A stretch of DNA of 64,000 nucleotides from Chryseobacterium sp. KLBC 52 (GTDB lineage Bacteria; Bacteroidota; Bacteroidia; Flavobacteriales; Weeksellaceae): the NCBI RefSeq assembly GCF_003347605.1, contig NZ_QDFZ01000010.1:1-64000 (forward strand), read 5' to 3'. Below are positions 52,174-60,508 of the stretch, in pieces. The notes beneath the pieces are model-generated. The model did not search any database and was not told the origin of the DNA. It saw only the letters and a list, made by a program, of their open reading frames with translations. Numbering within the stretch: position 1 is the stretch's first letter; each line of letters begins with the position of its first letter. The translations under genes were made by a program, and so were the position numbers.

Positions 52174-53079
52174 ATGGAATCACACGAATCACTCAAAGGT
52201 TTTTATGAAAGGAATGCTCCCAATCTGGCATCTCAATGTATTGGGGTGAATAAAATGGGGCACTTCAATGTCTTTTCACGGGAGTATTGCTCTCCGCATA
52301 CTCCTTACAGCAGGAGAGATTATTATAAGATTTCACTCATCATTGGAAAAGGAAAACTTCATTATGCTGATAAATGGATCAAAGTAGACCGTCCTGCGTT
52401 ATTGTTTTCCAATCCCATTATTCCTTATTCCTGGGAAGCGGATGATGAGGATCAGAAAGGCTGGTTCTGCCTTTTTACCGATCAGTTTCTCCATAATGGA
52501 AGCCGTATGGGAAACCTTCAGGATTCTCCGCTTTTCAAGATTGGAGGAACTCCGGTTTTCTTTGTCGATGAAGAACAGCAGAAGATACTTTCTGAGATCT
52601 ATACCAAAATGATGACGGAGATTCAGTCAGATTATATTCACAAATATGATATGCTGAGAGCCTACCTCCATCTGATGATTCATGAAACGATGAGAATGCA
52701 GCCTGCGGAGAGTTTTGAACCTTATCAGAATGCTTCACAAAGAGTAGCGTCCTTATTTATGGAACTATTGGAAAGACAATTTCCTATCGACAGTCCTGAG
52801 GCTTTTTTGAAATTAAAAACTCCGAATGATTATGCTCAAAGTCTTTCCATTCATGTGAATTCTTTGAACCGTTCGGTAAAAGAGATTACAGGGAAAACAA
52901 CCAGCCAGCAGATTACGGGAAGAATTATTCAGGAAGCCAATGCCTTGTTGAAACATACAGACTGGAATATCTCTGAGATTGCTTATGGATTGGGCTTTGA
53001 AGAACCTGCCTATTTTACCAATTACTTTAAAAAACAAACCGGAATTACTCCCAATGCCCTAAGAATGGATGTTGTTTGA
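52174..53079 (+). CDS. AraC-family regulator of the aldo/keto reductase region
   Basis: 301 aa. Cupin-type sensing domain at about 20-170 (DYYKISLIIGKGKLHYADKWIKVDRPALLFSNP). HTH pair at about 195-300: DYAQSLSIHVNSLNRSVKEITGKTTSQQITGRI and NISEIAYGLGFEEPAYFTNYFKKQTGITPNALR. The aldo/keto reductase 86 bp downstream is a probable target. TAACTTTG lies 4 bp before its ATG, so it may have a very short leader. Confidence 0.88.
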   Translation: MESHESLKGFYERNAPNLASQCIGVNKMGHFNVFSREYCSPHTPYSRRDYYKISLIIGKGKLHYADKWIKVDRPALLFSNPIIPYSWEADDEDQKGWFCLFTDQFLHNGSRMGNLQDSPLFKIGGTPVFFVDEEQQKILSEIYTKMMTEIQSDYIHKYDMLRAYLHLMIHETMRMQPAESFEPYQNASQRVASLFMELLERQFPIDSPEAFLKLKTPNDYAQSLSIHVNSLNRSVKEITGKTTSQQITGRIIQEANALLKHTDWNISEIAYGLGFEEPAYFTNYFKKQTGITPNALRMDVV

Positions 53080-53165
53080 ATTTTATAATTCTTAGTTTGA
53101 ATTCTATATCGTGGCTGCGTTCCGGATGTTCTAATTTTGTCATATAAAATTAAATCATACCTATC

Positions 53166-54167
53166 ATGAAATTTAAAAAATTAGGAAACACAGAAGAACA
53201 GTTATCAGCAATTGGTTTAGGATGTATGGGAATGAGTTTTGCTTATGGTCCTACAGACGAGCAGGAAAGTATCAATACCCTTCACAGAGCACTGGATTTG
53301 GGAGTCAACTTTTGGGATACGGCAGATATGTATGCCAATGGAGAAAATGAAAAACTGATCTCTAAAGTTTTAGTTCCAAACAGAGATAAGATTTTTATTG
53401 CAACCAAATTCGGGTTCAGGTTTAAAGATGGTAAAGCAAGTCACAGTGGGGCTCCCGGAACATATTTTGACGGTTCCCCGGAATGGATCAGACAGGCCGT
53501 AGATCTAAGTCTTCAAAGGTTAAAAATAGATACTATTGATTTGTATTATGCCCACAGAGTAGATCCGAATGTTCCTGTAGAAGAAACAGTAGGCGCTATG
53601 GCAGAGCTTGTGAAAGCCGGAAAAGTGAAATATATCGGATTATCTGAAGCTTCAGCAGAATCTATCAGAAAAGCGAACAAAATTCACCCGATTGCAGCAT
53701 TACAGTCAGAATATTCCATCCTTACCAAAGATGTTGAAAATGAGATTTTACCAACCATCAGAGAGCTTGGAATTTCATTGGTGCCTTATTCACCATTAGC
53801 TAGAGGTCTTTTTACCAATATTTATGAGGTGCAGAATCTTGGAGATGATGATTTCAGAAAATCACTACCGCGTTACCAGCAAGAGTATCTTGAAAATAAC
53901 ACCAAACTGGCTAACGAGATTAACGAGTTGGCAGCTTCCAAAGGAGTAAAAGGAACTCAGTTGGCCCTGGCATGGGTATTGAGTCAGGGAGACGATATTA
54001 TCCCGATTCCTGGAACAAAAAGGATTAAATATCTTGAAGAAAATATTGCAGCTATCAATATTGAACTTTCCCAATCAGATCTGGATACCATTGATGCGAT
54101 CCTGAAAAAATACCCTAACGTAGGGGAAAGATATACAGAAGGATCAATGAAACTGGTAAACAACTAA
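53166..54167 (+). CDS. Aldo/keto reductase
   Basis: 333 aa. GLGCMGMSFAYG at the N-terminus and LDLGVNFWDTADMYANGENE with catalytic Asp/Tyr (about 50-57). The Lys is in FIATKFGF (about 82), the His in LYYAHRVDPNVPVEE (about 127), and the C-terminal IPIPGTKRIKYLEEN motif binds NADP. It belongs to the YajO/AKR13-like group. Its regulator lies upstream and an exported MBL protein downstream. A strong terminator follows. Confidence 0.92.
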   Translation: MKFKKLGNTEEQLSAIGLGCMGMSFAYGPTDEQESINTLHRALDLGVNFWDTADMYANGENEKLISKVLVPNRDKIFIATKFGFRFKDGKASHSGAPGTYFDGSPEWIRQAVDLSLQRLKIDTIDLYYAHRVDPNVPVEETVGAMAELVKAGKVKYIGLSEASAESIRKANKIHPIAALQSEYSILTKDVENEILPTIRELGISLVPYSPLARGLFTNIYEVQNLGDDDFRKSLPRYQQEYLENNTKLANEINELAASKGVKGTQLALAWVLSQGDDIIPIPGTKRIKYLEENIAAINIELSQSDLDTIDAILKKYPNVGERYTEGSMKLVNN

Positions 54168-54181
54168 AAACGATTCATATA

Positions 54182-54222
54182 AAAACTGAGTTCCTGATAA
54201 TGAAGGAACTCAGTTTTTTTGT
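54182..54222 (+). terminator. Terminator
   Basis: AAACTGAGTTCC/GGAACTCAGTTT with a 10-nt loop and T7. Confidence 0.92.
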
Positions 54223-54252
54223 TTTAAATGTTAAAATGAAAAGCATTCAGCT

Positions 54253-55245
54253 ATGAACAGAAGAGAATTATTAAAGAACGGATTATTGGCAGGAACATTG
54301 AGCATGATTCCTTTCTCCGGCTTAATGGCACAGTCTAAAACAACTGTTGAAACAACTGGTGATGACCTTTCCGGTTTTAAAAAATTAAAGCTCGGAGAAC
54401 TGGAACTTTTTGTCCTGACAGACGGATATATTCATGAAGAAAACCTGAACTCATTCGCTCCCAGAGGAACTGTTGCAGAATTGAAATCAATCCTTAAAAA
54501 CAATTTCAGACCGGAAAATTATATCGATATGGCGATGAATATTCTGTTGGTTAAAACAAAAAATAAACTCATTTTATTCGATACGGGAATGGGGATTTTT
54601 GCTGATGAAAGAACCGGATTTCTATTAAAAAGTCTCCAAAAAGCAGGGTTTTCTGCGAAAGATATTACCGATGTTTTTATTTCCCATGCCCATCCCGACC
54701 ATATCGGAGGAGTGGTAGATAAACAGAATCAGTTTGTTTTTCCCAATGCCAATATTTTTATTTCTAAAACAGAACATGATTTCTGGATGAAAGCTACAGT
54801 CAAAGATTTCAGTAACAGTGCTTTAAAAACACAACCTGAATTTCTTAATCAGGTTATTCCGGCAGTTCAGAATATTCTGAAAACCATTCAGCCCAAATTG
54901 AAATTCTATGACCTTAATCATCCACTATATGAGTATTTTAGTTTTCAGTTAGCACCTGGTCATACACCAGGTTTAACCGTTACAACCATCTCTTCAGGCA
55001 ATGAAAAGCTGATCTATATCGCAGATTTGATTCATTCCGATGTAGTTCTTTTCCCACATCCTGAATGGGGCTATTTTGGTGACACTGATCTGGATATTGC
55101 AACGGCATCAAGAAAAAAACTCCTGCAGCAACTGGCAGATACCAAAATCAGAGCATTTGCTTATCATTTACCATGGCCAGGTTTGGGATACACAAAGAAA
55201 AAAGCAACAGCATTTGAATGGTTTCCGGAAAGTTTTATGAATTAG
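54253..55245 (+). CDS. Exported MBL-fold hydrolase
   Basis: 330 aa. The N-terminus MNRRELLKNGLLAGTLSMIP, ending LMAQ, is a Tat-type signal (twin Arg, Leu), so it is a folded, metal-loaded periplasmic enzyme. Metal motif SHAHPDHIGG (about 145-154), PGHTPGLTV (about 236-244) and IADLIHS. The family includes lactonases and methyl parathion hydrolase-like enzymes. The substrate is unknown. Confidence 0.88.
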   Translation: MNRRELLKNGLLAGTLSMIPFSGLMAQSKTTVETTGDDLSGFKKLKLGELELFVLTDGYIHEENLNSFAPRGTVAELKSILKNNFRPENYIDMAMNILLVKTKNKLILFDTGMGIFADERTGFLLKSLQKAGFSAKDITDVFISHAHPDHIGGVVDKQNQFVFPNANIFISKTEHDFWMKATVKDFSNSALKTQPEFLNQVIPAVQNILKTIQPKLKFYDLNHPLYEYFSFQLAPGHTPGLTVTTISSGNEKLIYIADLIHSDVVLFPHPEWGYFGDTDLDIATASRKKLLQQLADTKIRAFAYHLPWPGLGYTKKKATAFEWFPESFMN

Positions 55246-55292
55246 GTAGCAGGTAGCAGATAGTAGGTGGCAGGTAGCAGGTGAGAGGTAAA
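55244..55292 (+). repeat. Heptanucleotide array AGGTAGC
   Basis: Seven imperfect units (AGGTAGC, AGGTAGC, AGATAGT, AGGTGGC, AGGTAGC, AGGTGAG, AGGTAAA) starting within the stop codon of the MBL gene. Confidence 0.85.
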
Positions 55293-55345
55293 GAGGATTA
55301 GGGATAAGGAATACATTGACCTTGATTAATAAATAGGTGCTCAAC

Positions 55346-55402
55346 ATTCCCCTCCTCCGGAGGGGTGGCAAAAATTCACAGAATTTTTGACGGGGTGGTT
55401 AA
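55346..55402 (+). repeat. Two-hairpin GGGGTGGT element, solo copy
   Basis: CCCCTCC/GGAGGGG hairpin, then CAAAAATTC/GAATTTTTG, then ACGGGGTGGTTAA. It has no DUF559 gene nearby. A GGCTTTAGCC doublet (GCGGACTTTAGTCCGC, AGGGCTTTAGCCCA) follows at 55407-55470. Confidence 0.88.
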
Positions 55403-55477
55403 TCAATCGCAGCGGACTTTAGTCCGCTCTTACAAACAATGCTCATTCATAGGGCTTTAGCCCAGACTTATAATACA

Positions 55478-55511
55478 ACAGATCCTCCCAGGCAACGGAA
55501 GGATCTGTTTC
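55478..55511 (-). terminator. Hairpin downstream of the DoxX-like gene
   Basis: ACAGATCCT/AGGATCTGT with inner partial pairing. The T-tract is weak on the minus strand, so termination is uncertain. Confidence 0.5.
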
Positions 55512-55543
55512 AAACATAAGAAAAAACTAGAGTTGTATTAATA

Positions 55544-55936
55544 TTAAGCCTCTCCAAATACCAATTCAGGAGAATACAGCTTTCTGAACATGATGTAAGT
55601 TACTGTTAGCACAGAAAAAGCAATTATTGCATCTACCGTTGACGGAAAATCAAGCACAGCAATTTTCGAAAAGAAAGCGAAAAGGATGTCAAAAAACATT
55701 CCTGCAAATACCCATTCTTTCAATCTTAATAATCTATTGGGAAGCAGAAGAACCAGAACTCCTGAGATTTTAAAAACTCCCAATATATAAATGAAATGAG
55801 GCGGATAGCCAAGTTGTTGAGTAATGTCCCATACCACAGGATTTTTTGTCAGTTCAAAGAAACCGCTGGCTCCAAACCATAATGACATAAAAATTGCGCC
55901 TGCCCAATAGATGATTTTTGTTGTTTTTGTTTTCAT
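55544..55936 (-). CDS. DoxX-like membrane protein
   Basis: 130 aa with four membrane helices (about 8-26, 44-64, 70-92, 96-114). DoxX style is shown by GASGFFELTKNPVVWDITQQLGYP and FKISGVLVLLLPNRLLRLKEW. DoxX-family proteins are linked to quinone or redox chemistry in some organisms. It is downstream of a thioredoxin-like DUF1223 gene (40 bp gap) and shares its promoter. Confidence 0.82.
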   Translation of the reverse strand: MKTKTTKIIYWAGAIFMSLWFGASGFFELTKNPVVWDITQQLGYPPHFIYILGVFKISGVLVLLLPNRLLRLKEWVFAGMFFDILFAFFSKIAVLDFPSTVDAIIAFSVLTVTYIMFRKLYSPELVFGEA

Positions 55937-55976
55937 TGTTGTAAATTTTTTAGTGATAATTAAACTGTATAGTATT

Positions 55977-56753
55977 TTATTTAAAAGCCGTTTTTGCTGA
56001 TCCTGAAATTTCTCCGGTTTTCATATTCTGAATAAAAGCGATGACTTCCCAGTTTTCAGGAGAAAAACCTTCCGGAAGTTGAAATGTTGTCGTTCCTTCC
56101 TGCTGCTTAGTCAAAGTGATTGGGTTTTGTTTGTGAACAATCTGCCAGTGATGCAGATGACGTCCTTCATTTTCCCCTTTTCCTACCTGAGTGGAAGAAT
56201 GTTTTTCAACCAGATTAACGAGAAGTATATTCTGAGAATCTGTGGAGGTTGCTTTGTAATGAGCATTAATTGTGTTCTGAGAAACGGTTGCAGATAATTC
56301 TAAACTTGTTTTTTTAGAAGCAAACAAAGCTTTCTGAATGGCATTTCTGATATTGTTTTCATCAGAGCCTACAAATTCTGTTTTTCCGTTTACTACCAGC
56401 TGTGGGGTATAAACCTGTGAATTCAATATTCGGCTGTACTGCTGTTGTCTTTGTGAGTTTTCTGCAGTACTGAAACGGTCTTTCCATCCAAGGCGGTTCC
56501 AGTAATCCACATGGTAGGAGAGAAGATAAACAGGTTCATTTTGATATTCCTTTTCAATTTTTCCCATCAGTTCATCTGCAGGAGGGCAGCTGGAGCAGCC
56601 TTCTGAAGTGAACAGTTCAAGAACGGCGAAACCACTGTTTTCAGATGTTGGATGCTGTGCTGTCTTTTGATCTTTATTTTGATGAATAAATGCTGAAGTA
56701 GCAAATAATACTGCGGTAAAAGCGCTTACTGTGATTAAGTTTTTTAGTATCAT
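55977..56753 (-). CDS. DUF1223 thioredoxin-like exported protein
   Basis: 258 aa. An N-terminal export helix (about 5-22) is followed by the family signature FAVLELFTSEGCSSCPPADEL with Cys53-x-x-Cys56, a redox-like pair. LLSYHVDYWNRLGWKDRFS, TPQLVVNGKTEFVGS and a C-terminal beta domain complete the family. It probably acts in the periplasm on thiols. Its promoter carries the direct repeat shared with the heme/P460 operon (56814-56843). Confidence 0.88.
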   Translation of the reverse strand: MILKNLITVSAFTAVLFATSAFIHQNKDQKTAQHPTSENSGFAVLELFTSEGCSSCPPADELMGKIEKEYQNEPVYLLSYHVDYWNRLGWKDRFSTAENSQRQQQYSRILNSQVYTPQLVVNGKTEFVGSDENNIRNAIQKALFASKKTSLELSATVSQNTINAHYKATSTDSQNILLVNLVEKHSSTQVGKGENEGRHLHHWQIVHKQNPITLTKQQEGTTTFQLPEGFSPENWEVIAFIQNMKTGEISGSAKTAFK

Positions 56754-56769
56754 GTCTTTTAATTTGATT

Positions 56770-56843
56770 CAAAAGTAGATACTCTGCAAGGGCAAAAAAA
56801 TGCAAAAAAGGGTAAACCGGACAAATTAAGAGGTGAATCCGGA
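56770..56843 (-). promoter_or_regulatory. Promoter and direct-repeat operator of the DUF1223-DoxX operon
   Basis: On the minus strand TCCGGATT, 14 bp, TCCGGTTT (56843-56814), then 36 bp, then the -7 box TACTTTTG (56777-56770), then the ATG at 56753. It aligns without gaps with 60365-60438. Direct repeats one or two helical turns apart are the binding pattern of LytTR regulators. Confidence 0.7.
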
Positions 56844-57076
56844 AATTGTAGGGGGAAGTATTTTAGGGCAGGGAGAGGGACGCTGGAGGCTGGAAGTTTC
56901 TGAGCACGAAAAGGAATAGAGGTTTATTTTTAGTATAAGCCAGGAAGATTAAAAAATTAAAGCAAAAGAAAACCCTGATCATATCAATCAGGGTTATAAT
57001 TTATTTAAATAAGACTTTTATAGATTATCATGTCTTCAAGTACTTCCAGTGCCCAACCTCCGGCTTCCTTACTACC
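56844..57076. other. Intergenic stretch
   Basis: It holds a purine-rich tract (56850-56905) and the terminator of the LytTR gene at 56961-56998. Nothing else recognised. Confidence 0.6.
56961..56999 (-). terminator. Terminator of the two-component operon
   Basis: AACCCTGAT/ATCAGGGTT-type hairpin, loop of about 8. The minus-strand tail is TTTTCTTTTGC. Confidence 0.75.
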
Positions 57077-57841
57077 TTATCTATCTTCCAGCCAAGTAAA
57101 AAAACTATGGGTCTTTTCCTTATTAATTAAAAGTTTTTCGGGAGTTTCAATGGTAAGTTTTACCAGTATTTTACGCTGAAAATAATGTTCCATTTCCTTA
57201 ATGGCTTTAAAATTAACAAGATATTGCCGGTTAACTCTGAAAAACTGCCTGTCAGACACCTGTTCTGCCACTTGCCCCAAAGGCTGCGTAAGGGGAAACT
57301 GTTCTTTGGTGAATGTTACAAGATGGGTGATTTCATTATGAATGTAAAAATAAGCAATGTCTTCAGTAGCGATCGTTGTATACTTTTGATTTTTAAAAAC
57401 CAGAAAACTGCTCTTACCTGAGGCAGCAGGCTGGCTGATTTTCTGTATGATGGATTCCAGATCCGGAAGTTCGTTCTTCTGGAAGAATTTTTTCAGTTCA
57501 TCAACCTTTCTCAGGGCTTCGGCAATATCTTCTTTTGAAAATGGTTTCAAAACATAGTCAACCCCCTTACTTTTAAAAGCATCCAGCATATACTGATCAA
57601 AAGCAGTACAGAAAACCACAGGGCAGGTGATTTCCACCGATTTAAAAATTTCAAAGGAAAGTCCGTCCGAAAGATGGATATCCATAAAAATAAGATCCGG
57701 TTTGTTCTCCTTTAAACCTTCAATACTTGTTTCAATACTGTCGTAAACACCCAGGATCTTTGAGTCCGGTTTTAAGTCTGAGATTAAATTCTGCAGGGAT
57801 TTGGCTGCCCGGAATTCATCTTCAATAATGATTATATTCAT
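57077..57841 (-). CDS. LytTR-family response regulator
   Basis: 254 aa. Receiver domain at 1-120: EDE, phospho-acceptor Asp54 in LIFMDIHLSDG, and Lys in VLKPFSKED. LytTR DNA-binding domain at about 145-250 (YFYIHNEITHLVTF, FFRVNRQYLVNFKAI). It overlaps the histidine kinase gene by 20 bp, so the pair is translated together. LytTR proteins bind direct repeats; matching repeats lie at 56814-56843 and 60409-60438. Confidence 0.94.
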   Translation of the reverse strand: MNIIIIEDEFRAAKSLQNLISDLKPDSKILGVYDSIETSIEGLKENKPDLIFMDIHLSDGLSFEIFKSVEITCPVVFCTAFDQYMLDAFKSKGVDYVLKPFSKEDIAEALRKVDELKKFFQKNELPDLESIIQKISQPAASGKSSFLVFKNQKYTTIATEDIAYFYIHNEITHLVTFTKEQFPLTQPLGQVAEQVSDRQFFRVNRQYLVNFKAIKEMEHYFQRKILVKLTIETPEKLLINKEKTHSFFTWLEDR

Positions 57842-58835
57842 GAATTAATGGTAGTTTTATCTGAAACGTTTTTTCGTCTGAATGAATAATAATGTCCTTT
57901 TCCAATAAATGTTTATAACGCATTTTAATATTGTCCAGTCCAACTCCCAAAGAATCTTCGGGGTTTACTTTTCGCTGTATAGGATTTTCAATCACAATAT
58001 GATCATCAGCAGTGTAAATATTAATATGTAAAGGTTTGCTCTGCGAAACAATATTATGCTTGATGCAGTTCTCTACCAAAAGCTGAAGCGTAAAAGGCGG
58101 AATAAGGGTTTGAGCGGTTTCTTTTCCAAGTTCATTGGTAAACCTGATTCCTTCTCCAAAACGCGCTTTCTGAAGAAAAAGATAAGAATCTACGATTTTC
58201 ATTTCTTCCTGAACGTTGATCAGATCCAATTTTCTGCTTTCCAGCGTAAAACGGTAAAAATCGGAAAGTTTTACAATGAAATCAACGGTTTCTTCATCAT
58301 GCGTTTCTGCCATTAATTTTAATGTATTCAAGCTGTTGAAAAGGAAATGCGGATTAATCTGCTGCTTTAACAATTCGTACTGAGCACCCAGATTATCACT
58401 CTTTACCTTTTCCAGTTCAAGCTGTATCTGCTGTCCTGTATAATTATTCTGAAGCAGCGTAAGAAACATATAACATACCAGATTGATTAAAATTCCCCGT
58501 ACTTCCACCATCAGCATCACAGGACCAAAATTAATATGGGAAAGAATCAGCTGCTGAATCCACGCCAGGCCAAACATAATGACCATCCCGAAAGCCAGTA
58601 CCACCATCAATCTGGAATAGGAAATATGCTGTCTTCGTTTTGCGGTACGGTTCAGCATATAAATATTGATATACCACATGATCACAGAAAAAGCTGCCGT
58701 AATAGCTGAGTTGACCACAGCTTCTTTCCAGTTGAATGCATGAGAAGCCAGTTGTGGAACAGAAGATAAAATGCCCAGGAAAATCGAGCTTATCCAGATA
58801 ATGGCCTGTGAGATTTTTATTTTTTGCTGTTGCAT
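57822..58835 (-). CDS. LytS-type sensor histidine kinase
   Basis: 337 aa. Four N-terminal membrane helices (about 11-30, 41-60, 76-98, 107-128) with no large periplasmic domain. Dimerisation/phospho-acceptor segment YELLKQQINPHFLFNSLNTLK with His163, then the compact HATPase part (VENCIKHNIVSQ, GVGLDNIKMRY). It phosphorylates the LytTR partner. The ligand is unknown; the short loops suggest membrane or quinone sensing, as inference. Confidence 0.93.
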   Translation of the reverse strand: MQQQKIKISQAIIWISSIFLGILSSVPQLASHAFNWKEAVVNSAITAAFSVIMWYINIYMLNRTAKRRQHISYSRLMVVLAFGMVIMFGLAWIQQLILSHINFGPVMLMVEVRGILINLVCYMFLTLLQNNYTGQQIQLELEKVKSDNLGAQYELLKQQINPHFLFNSLNTLKLMAETHDEETVDFIVKLSDFYRFTLESRKLDLINVQEEMKIVDSYLFLQKARFGEGIRFTNELGKETAQTLIPPFTLQLLVENCIKHNIVSQSKPLHINIYTADDHIVIENPIQRKVNPEDSLGVGLDNIKMRYKHLLEKDIIIHSDEKTFQIKLPLIHEYNHY

Positions 58836-58915
58836 GAAATCTGCTGATTTGAAAGGGTTAAATTAATGCTTTTTATTGAAAATATTATGATAAATAGTGA
58901 GACGGTAGTTTTTTA

Positions 58916-59359
58916 TTAAGGTCTGCTTGCCGGGCGGTAACTCATAAAATACTGTACTCTTTCTTCTTTATTGGGAAAGCTGCTTTGTGGCAGACTATTT
59001 TTTATATCATATGAAACTTTTCCGGGATGATCGGCTTGAAGAGTTTCAATGCTTACCAATTCTCCTGTGATGGTTCCGCCTATGTATTGAGGATTGTCAT
59101 GATATTTCCAGGTTACCAGTTTCATCACAGAACCAGCTTCCGGCATCTGATTTTCTTTGGATAAAGATTCCAGCGCTTTTTCATTTCCATACAATGCAGA
59201 CATCGTTTTCTTCTTAGGATTTAAAGAATTGGAGATGAATTTGAGATTTCCCGGGTCAAAAACAACCCTTGAAAGTCCATTGTTCGTGTTGTTATTTTGC
59301 TTGCTGCAAGAGGTAAGTGAAATAAGACCTACCAATAAGATCAGGATTGTATTTTTCAT
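58916..59359 (-). CDS. P460-like lipoprotein without a CxxCH motif
   Basis: 147 aa. Lipobox ending SC at residue 18. The body (FDPGNLKFISNSLNP, MSALYGNEKALESLS, AGSVMKLVTWKYHDNPQYIGG) parallels the cytochrome P460 domain of the neighbour (FKNWKVISMSTLFDN, IRVIYGNDIAVKAI, DGSMVVKSVWKQQEFPNG). It ends before the region where P460 proteins have CxxCH, so it is unlikely to hold heme c. It overlaps the upstream gene by 4 bp. It may be a non-heme partner or an accessory subunit. Confidence 0.72.
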   Translation of the reverse strand: MKNTILILLVGLISLTSCSKQNNNTNNGLSRVVFDPGNLKFISNSLNPKKKTMSALYGNEKALESLSKENQMPEAGSVMKLVTWKYHDNPQYIGGTITGELVSIETLQADHPGKVSYDIKNSLPQSSFPNKEERVQYFMSYRPASRP

Positions 59360-60339
59360 TTTTTCTGTAAATTTTGAATTAATCTTTGGGTATTGACTTT
59401 CATCGGGACATCGAACAGATACCCTGTTTTTTCAGCGAGTTGTCTGTGGCAGGCGATACAGGATTCTTTGGCGAAGGAAGCCGTTTTTCCTGTTGGATGG
59501 AGATCATCTCCTGAGAATTTTGCAAATCCCCAACCTTCAGTATCTTGATATTGCTTGGAATCTTTAACCATAAACTGCGCATTGATAAATTTTCCGGGTC
59601 TGATTTCTCCGTTAGGAAATTCTTGTTGTTTCCACACAGATTTTACAACCATACTTCCGTCTGGCCACGGATGAAAATTTTCTGTTTCTATAGCTTTTAC
59701 GGCAATATCATTTCCATAAATTACACGGATAGAATTGTCAAACAATGTACTCATGCTGATGACTTTCCAGTTTTTAAAATCAGGAGTATATGGAACTCCA
59801 TTGGGAGAAACCGGAAATTGAGCTGGAGTTAGATGAGTTTTAGTTGGAGAAGATGAACTGGGCTCAGTTTTATTGTGTACAGAAGGGTTTACTGAAGATA
59901 ATGAAAGGGTATATTTTTTAATCGTTTCAATATCTTTTGCGGTAATCTTAGCTGAAGGATGCAGCAGCGTGTACTCATGAAGAGGCATTTTTCCGCTTTG
60001 CATCATGTTCAGAATACCGTACATTTTTCCCTGATGCTCAGCAGGAGAGAGCTTTTCCCATTCTGAGAAATTCAGGACTTCTCTGGCTCTTTTAATATCT
60101 TTATTCACAGCCCAGGAAACAGGAGCAAGTTTATCGTACCAGCTTAAATTCTGCTGATTGGAATGACAGTTGAAACATGAGTTTTCAAGAATACTGATCA
60201 CTTCCCTTGGTGCTTCAATTTTTCCTGTAACCGGTTTCCCTTCCAATGGTGTGCTGAATAGCTGCAACCCTCCGAAAACACCTAGTATGGTCAGAAATAC
60301 AATGGCAATGGGATTTCTTTTTTTCTTTACGGTATCCAT
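59356..60339 (-). CDS. Membrane-anchored heme-binding plus cytochrome P460-domain protein
   Basis: 327 aa. N-terminal membrane helix (about 11-28). Heme-binding (Haem_bd) domain at about 40-150 with Cys55-x-x-Cys58-His59 (CFNCH). Cytochrome P460 domain at about 180-310 with Cys294-x-x-Cys297-His298 (CIACH). So there are two predicted c-type hemes in the periplasm. P460 enzymes oxidise hydroxylamine or detoxify NO, but Bacteroidetes Haem_bd-P460 fusions are functionally unproven. It leads the operon that continues to the LytTR system and has a shared direct repeat in its promoter. Confidence 0.85.
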   Translation of the reverse strand: MDTVKKKRNPIAIVFLTILGVFGGLQLFSTPLEGKPVTGKIEAPREVISILENSCFNCHSNQQNLSWYDKLAPVSWAVNKDIKRAREVLNFSEWEKLSPAEHQGKMYGILNMMQSGKMPLHEYTLLHPSAKITAKDIETIKKYTLSLSSVNPSVHNKTEPSSSSPTKTHLTPAQFPVSPNGVPYTPDFKNWKVISMSTLFDNSIRVIYGNDIAVKAIETENFHPWPDGSMVVKSVWKQQEFPNGEIRPGKFINAQFMVKDSKQYQDTEGWGFAKFSGDDLHPTGKTASFAKESCIACHRQLAEKTGYLFDVPMKVNTQRLIQNLQKK

Positions 60340-60364
60340 AATGTATTGTTTTTATTTTCTGATT

Positions 60365-60438
60365 CAAAAATAGTTGGGCAGCGCATGCTGTGAAACGGAA
60401 AATAGACCAATCCGGACAAATCGAAGGGCGAATCCGGA
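60365..60438 (-). promoter_or_regulatory. Promoter and direct-repeat operator of the heme/P460 operon
   Basis: Minus strand: TCCGGATT, 14 bp, TCCGGATT (60438-60409), 36 bp, -7 box TATTTTTG (60372-60365), ATG at 60339. It has the same geometry as 56770-56843, including the shared GATTCAAAA at the -7 box. Confidence 0.7.
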
Positions 60439-60465
60439 ATTTTTAACTGTGAAAATACAAAAGAA

Positions 60466-60494
60466 TAATCCCGATAGTTGGACTACCGGGATTT
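60466..60494 (-). terminator. Terminator of the SDR gene
   Basis: AAATCCCGGTAGT/ACTATCGGGATT on the minus strand with loop CCA, then ATTCTTTTG. Confidence 0.75.
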
Positions 60495-60508
60495 GCTGGA
60501 TTGATTAT

